Source: Chelonoidis abingdonii
Taxonomy: Eukaryota; Chordata; Testudines; Testudinidae
NCBI RefSeq assembly: GCF_003597395.2
Contig: NC_133770.1
Coordinates: 208,128,452-208,192,451, forward strand
DNA length: 64,000 bases
Direction of reading: 5' to 3'
Under the pieces are notes generated by a model that was not told the origin of the DNA, searched no databases, and was given only the letters and a program-made list of their open reading frames with translations. Made by a program: the position numbers and the translations under genes. Shown piece after piece: positions 59,572 through 64,000 of the stretch (position 1 is the first letter of the stretch; the number at the start of each line of letters is the position of its first letter).

Positions 59572-62094
59572 TGTCTGAGCCTGCTGCTGATTTTAGTGGT
59601 GGCTGCTACTGCTCACTGGTTCTCAGGGCTGGACCGTAAGAATCTGTAAATTCTACAAGTAATTTTAAAAATAAATTTCCTTAATGATCTCTTATCTCAC
59701 TAAAAATGTGTGGGACCGTAGGTTTTTGCTCTGACAGATTTGCTTTTAAAACACATTAATCTCTTCCGTAAAAATGCGCTGAATGAATGGAGATGAGATG
59801 AAAACGGTGAATTGATTGAATTATTTTTTTTTAAGACTTAGCAATGAAGTTGTTTCTTACAGATTTATTTCTAGTGTGTTGGTAACTGTTAAAATTAACA
59901 TAGGTCTGCCAGGAAATTGAATAAATATTATTAAATAAAATATTATTAACTTGCTGGAATAGGCTTGGGTTTAAATGATGGTTTTAAATGTTTAAGGCAC
60001 TGCCTGCCATGTAATTTACAACAGTACATTGGTGAAAGCTTTGGTTAAACAAGACTGCGCTGTGGAATCTGTTGTTTTTATTGTTATGAGAGATCCCAGA
60101 GGCCCCGACCTGATAGTGCTAGGCACTCTACAAACATAAAAAAGAGGCAGCCCTGCTCTGTAGTGTGTTCAGAGGGAGGATATTAATGTACTAGTACAGT
60201 GATATCGGGGACTATTCATGTGATTAAGAGCTGCTGGATTGGGTAGTTAGACAATAACTAAATGCCTTTATACAGCATCTGTTGCAAGGTGCAGTAAAGC
60301 AAAACGTAATTAAGCCACTAAAATATTAAATGCTAGAAAAAATTGGCAAACATATTTGTCTATAATTATTAGTTTGTTTTGTGGTAGAAACTGCAGGCTA
60401 GTTAATTGGTTAAAATATTATTTTTCTAAGAATTTTAATGAAAAAAGGCTTTTTGTGAAAATTTTGGCCCAGTTTTTATAGATCAACAGGCAGCTTTAAC
60501 TCCTCATTCCAGTTGAATATACCTAAGAGATGGTATGACTTTCCACCGTCCTAGCACTTTACAAATATCAGCTGTTACAACAGACTAAGCGTTATACTAT
60601 TTTGCAGATATGCAACCTAAATTGTTCCAAATTTGAGATAATTGGATCCTGATTTTTCAGAGGAATAGTACACTCCCTTTTGGCTCCCATTGATTACAGT
60701 TGGAGTTGTCGGTAATAATCAACTCTAAAATCAGGGTCTAGAAATCTCAAGTTGGACACCTAAAATTAGTGGATGCTTTTTGAAAATGTAGGCTTTATTG
60801 AGATGTTGATTGTAACAGACAGAATTAATGTAGTCTGGAAACAGAACCTGGAAGTTCCTTGCTAGCAGTCCTAGTTGAGGCTACTCCTGAAGGTCACAGA
60901 GGCTTCACAGGTAAACTCTGCAGATGTAGAATACAGAAGACCCATGTAGTTTTTAAATCAGACTAATCTCTGTCAGTTTAGAAATTAGTCATCCAACAAT
61001 TGTTATTGAACAAAACACTAGTCAGTTTTGCAATCATAAATTACAACTACTGTATAACTTTGGTTCTTTAATAACAAAACTTTTCTTTATTGTACCATTT
61101 ATAAGTAGAGTGGGACAGAAGTTATGGTGATCAGAATGGGCTAGGTCTAAATATGTTGATTACATGCAGAGTGTAGGCCAGATTCATTCTTGGTATAGCC
61201 CTAGTCAAGATTATGATGATACACCAGGGATGAAGTTGGCTTAGTAAATCTAACTTTATTTAGGAAACAAATTTGCAACAGAATGGACAGAGTAAGCCAA
61301 GTCCTTTCCTCCAAAATTTAGTCATCTTGGAATTAGTTGAGGGAATTGATTTGATGATTTTACTTACATTCCATGATTGTGGTGTAAATAAATAGGAATG
61401 TTTTCTTTTTGCTCCTTACTGCTCAGTGTTTGGCTTATCTCATAGGAAAAGCTGAATGTGGTAGGTCTCGTAATGTTTTAACATCTGCCATGCAGTTGGA
61501 TTACATCCTGCTGAGTTTTTAATAAAGAAGTCCATATACTTGACTTGCAGCATAGTCTGCATGTACAACTCTGAAGTTGCAAATCCTGTCTTTAATGCTA
61601 TTGCTTCGTGAACAAACGTCTCCTGAAAGTATCCAATTCAGTGAAAGTACAGTAACGCTGAACATATGGAAAAAGAAAAAGAAACACTGAAAGAAGTTAG
61701 CAAACTGCCTCCTTTGCAAAACACATTGTATTTATGTTATCAGCATGAGATTTTAAAATATCACTGGGATGAAGATCTTACATGGGGGTTTGACAGTTTT
61801 TTCTCACTACAGGATCTTTTGTTCAGTTTTACCACATGGTATTTACCTTTGGTCTTAAGAAGAATTCTGGAATGAGCAGAGTGCTTTTTAAAGGATAAAT
61901 GCTAACTGTTACGTTTTGGTTCCAGAATTTTGAGTGGTTAAAAATAAAATAAAATAATTTAAATAAAGAGTGTTACATTCTATTCTGCATAACCAAAAAG
62001 AAGAGGAGGAAAATGGAGAAAAAGATTTTAATTTCACTGGATACATTGTATAACTTTATAAATTTAGCATGTCATTACTTAGTAGTAATAATAA
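59572..62094. other. AT-rich stretch without a recognised gene
   Basis: At 60085-60170 AGATCCCAGAGGCCCCGACC and GTGCTAGGCACTCTACAAAC form a retroposon 3' segment of the same type as 56660-56745. Nothing else was recognised. Confidence 0.5.
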
Positions 62095-62330
62095 TAACCT
62101 ATGAATTTAGTGCCTTCTACCTGAGGAGCTCAGATGTTCGTTATTTAAGTATTGCTGTACTCCCGAGAGATAGCCTTATCCCAATTTATAGATGAGGAAA
62201 ATGAGATACACAGATAACAAAGTGACTCTCATCCAAGGTCAAACAGGAAGTTTGTGGTGCATTTGGGAAATGAACACAGGTCTCCTGACTCTGTCTTCTG
62301 CCTCAACCACAAGACCACCCTTCCTCTAAA
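62095..62330 (-). repeat. MIR/L2-type SINE tail
   Basis: TAGATGAGGAAAATGAGATA, CAAGGTCAAACAGGAAGTTT and GGTCTCCTGACTCTG follow the MIR/L2-type core in order. It ends about 245 bp before the PIEZO2 exon. Confidence 0.65.
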
Positions 62331-62539
62331 ATGAAATGTATAATACTGCAGGCATGTTTGAATCACTATATTTCTTCCTTAAATAGAACCTTTAGTGATT
62401 TTGTAGAACAAATACAGAGCGTGATACAATTATCTTTTTATGTGAAGCAATGTAGTAGCTATATGCATTAGTCAAATATGCAACTCATAGTAAATGCAAT
62501 TTGTCTTTAAGTTTAAGTATTCCCAGATAGACTGGCCAG

Positions 62540-62575
62540 ATTAACAAACATACTCTCTCTTTTTTTCCATTGCAG
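62540..62575 (+). other. PIEZO2: Splice acceptor and polypyrimidine tract of PIEZO2 exon 2
   Basis: A run of C and T from about 62552 leads into CATTGCAG at the exon border. A plausible branch-point motif (GATTAACA, near 62540-62547) lies about 30 bases upstream. The reading phase fits the known exon boundary after the Ala codon. Confidence 0.85.
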
Positions 62576-62671
62576 CATGTGTGTTCCGTTACAATGGGCT
62601 CTCTTTTGTCTACCTCGTCTACCTCTTGCTCATTCCTCTATTTTCAGAACCCACAAAAACAACGATGCAAG
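62576..62671 (+). CDS. PIEZO2: PIEZO2 coding exon 2 (single internal exon)
   Basis: This exon is 96 bp, phase 1 to phase 1. It encodes 32 codons when the last base of the preceding exon completes an Ala codon. The peptide contains FRYNGLSFVYL, then a Leu/Ile-rich hydrophobic run, then SEPTKTTMQ. This matches the N-terminal region of PIEZO2, where the first transmembrane helix runs into a short loop. PIEZO1 differs clearly at the same place, so PIEZO2 is preferred. PIEZO2 is a trimeric mechanically gated cation channel of the plasma membrane, used in touch and proprioception. The acceptor is a T/C-rich tract ending in GCAG, and the donor is CAAG/GTAAGA. Compared with the mammalian protein as I know it, the differences are conservative hydrophobic swaps. 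The first exon and all later exons lie outside the window. Confidence 0.95.
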
Positions 62672-62678
62672 GTAAGAG
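62669..62678 (+). other. PIEZO2: Splice donor of PIEZO2 exon 2
   Basis: The exon ends in AAG and is followed by GTAAGAG, a strong match to the metazoan donor consensus. The exon closes on the first base of a Gly codon. Confidence 0.9.
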
Positions 62679-64000
62679 TTTTCCTGATGGTTTTTTAAAG
62701 GTACATAACATGTAATATGTACAAAAATCTTGTAGGTGTTATAAGATGGAGTCTTACAGGTATTTCTTCAATATACTTTCATTGGTTTGAACTTTTCCTA
62801 CAGTAAGTGAGCTGGTTTTGTAATACGTCATGTAAACTCACTGAATCTGGTTTTGGAGTGAGTACTCCCTAGTAACTGATCTGATTAAATTCAACTATGG
62901 AGTATTCTTTTAACAATGTATATTTTAGTCACCTATACAGACATTAGCACCCCACTGATCTGCCCATTACCATGATCTCGAAAAGTTTTTTTTTAATTTT
63001 TATTTTTTTTTATTTTTCCAGTTTTACATCTGCAGAATAACTAAATGCACCATGGATAAAATCACCCACATGTCACGTTAGCTACACTTCAATATTAAAA
63101 TGTGAAAATAGGGTTCCAGAGATGAAAAGACAAAAGTCATTTCAGAAATAGGATATTTGTTATTCCTGTGCGGGTACATTGCAACAACAAATGGGTTAAT
63201 CTGTAAAAGTTAGTTCTCAGAAGTTCCTGGTCAACAGTATTGTAACTTCAGGATCATTGAATAGTCAATGAAAATTTGCTGTGGTAAGGTAATATTTCCT
63301 TTTTGTGTTTTATCGGTGATGTGTATTGTGACTCAGTAGCTTGTGGGAGTTGCTTTAGTGGGTAGATCTCTGAGCCGGTCCCTGCAGTTCAGAACTCCCA
63401 ATATATAGCTTGAATCAAACTCATATTAAAGCAGTTATCGTCCCCCAGTTCACCTTCAGACTATTATTTACAATAATATCTCTCTTCAAGAAGCATTTTA
63501 TTTTTACTCAAGTGAAGAATAAAAGTAAGCTTCTTCCACAAAGGATTGAAGGAAAAAGAGATATTATATAGGGCCTTCTTGGGGCTGACACTGTAGGATG
63601 AAAATGTTACCTAAATTATTGGCTGCGTTTTGAATGCTCTGGGTGCCATGTGCATGTAGCACAGTTCCCCTACAGCAGCTCTCTTGAACAACACGCTGCA
63701 CCACTGTGATGGTTAATGGAGAATCACACCATTTTATTCAATAAACATCCCTAATGAAACAAACTAGGAAATCTAGACTTCAGACATAAAAAATCTCAAA
63801 TTACTAGGCTCCTACGAGGCTCTTACCTGAATGAGTAGCATCACGTCCATATAAGACCCTATGACATCTCTCTGAATATAGGGCTTCTATTACCACATCA
63901 GTCACCGCTAAGGGATCTCCCAGGTTGCATCTGGAGCTACCCCTTTCAATTTTCAGCAGTAACTCTCAGCCCACAAGTCTGGTTCTGTTTATACTCTCCT
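62672..64000 (+). other. Start of PIEZO2 intron 2
   Basis: AT-rich non-coding sequence follows the donor. A T-rich run lies at 62986-63018. No further exon with matching phase and no recognisable transposon were seen up to the window edge. Confidence 0.75.
62986..63018. repeat. T-rich low-complexity run
   Basis: Three T runs separated by AA or A, in intron 2. Confidence 0.8.

Larger units (their letters stand above)
1..62575 (+). other. Probable PIEZO2 intron 1 (or intron 1 plus upstream DNA)
   Basis: No other host coding exon was found upstream of the exon at 62576. PIEZO2 has a very long first intron in other tetrapods, so a repeat-filled 62-kb span is expected. The promoter and exon 1, which is GC-rich in relatives, were not seen here. 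This is an inference from gene structure, not a direct observation. Confidence 0.65.

Noticed and set aside
1..62575. PIEZO2 exon 1 or promoter CpG island
   Set aside because: No sequence resembling the PIEZO2 start and no sustained CpG-rich block; the GC-rich patches are all repeats.

Overview
This is vertebrate nuclear DNA: AT-rich, with no operons and no long open frames, and full of old transposon copies. The repeat set suggests a non-avian sauropsid, most likely a turtle. It includes CR1 LINEs, several hAT-type short elements with exact 8-bp target duplications, palindromic elements whose ends read roughly G/AGGTATGTCTACACTGCA or AAGGCTTGTCTACAC, and LTRs with TGTCA/TGACA ends. The species call rests on my recognition of these families, not on a search.

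Only one host-gene segment is supported: a 96-bp coding exon at 62576-62671 (+). It has a good acceptor and donor and matches the second coding exon of PIEZO2, the mechanically gated cation channel. I found no first exon, so 1-62575 is read as part of PIEZO2 intron 1 (or intron 1 plus upstream DNA), and 62672-64000 as the start of intron 2.

Layout: 288-4363 is a decayed autonomous hAT transposon (minus strand) split by a solo LTR. 6.8-12.2 kb holds short DNA elements, a 53-bp duplicated junction and a CR1 tail. 14.9-18.9 kb holds a mariner-like element, a hAT MITE, a long near-perfect hairpin at 16615-16701, and a CR1 tail interrupted by a hAT MITE. 19.9-20.7 kb is a strongly G-rich imperfect repeat. 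22.2-31.5 kb carries three LTR-like repeats, several MITEs and an element with inverted ends. 37.0-38.6 kb is a cluster of DNA elements that includes a multi-hairpin MITE. 39.4-43.4 kb is a nearly full-length CR1 (minus strand) with a recognisable ORF1 esterase domain and a broken reverse transcriptase. 43.5-56.5 kb has SINE/L2-like tails, hAT copies, a DIRS-like RNase H relic and a ZBED-like hAT transposase relic. 58.7-59.6 kb is a nested stack of MITEs. The remaining stretches look like unremarkable AT-rich intron.

No new multi-gene system is visible. The best leads are the 39-bp hairpin on the PIEZO2 sense strand, the copied 53-bp composite junction, and the structured, CpG-rich MITE at 38.3 kb.
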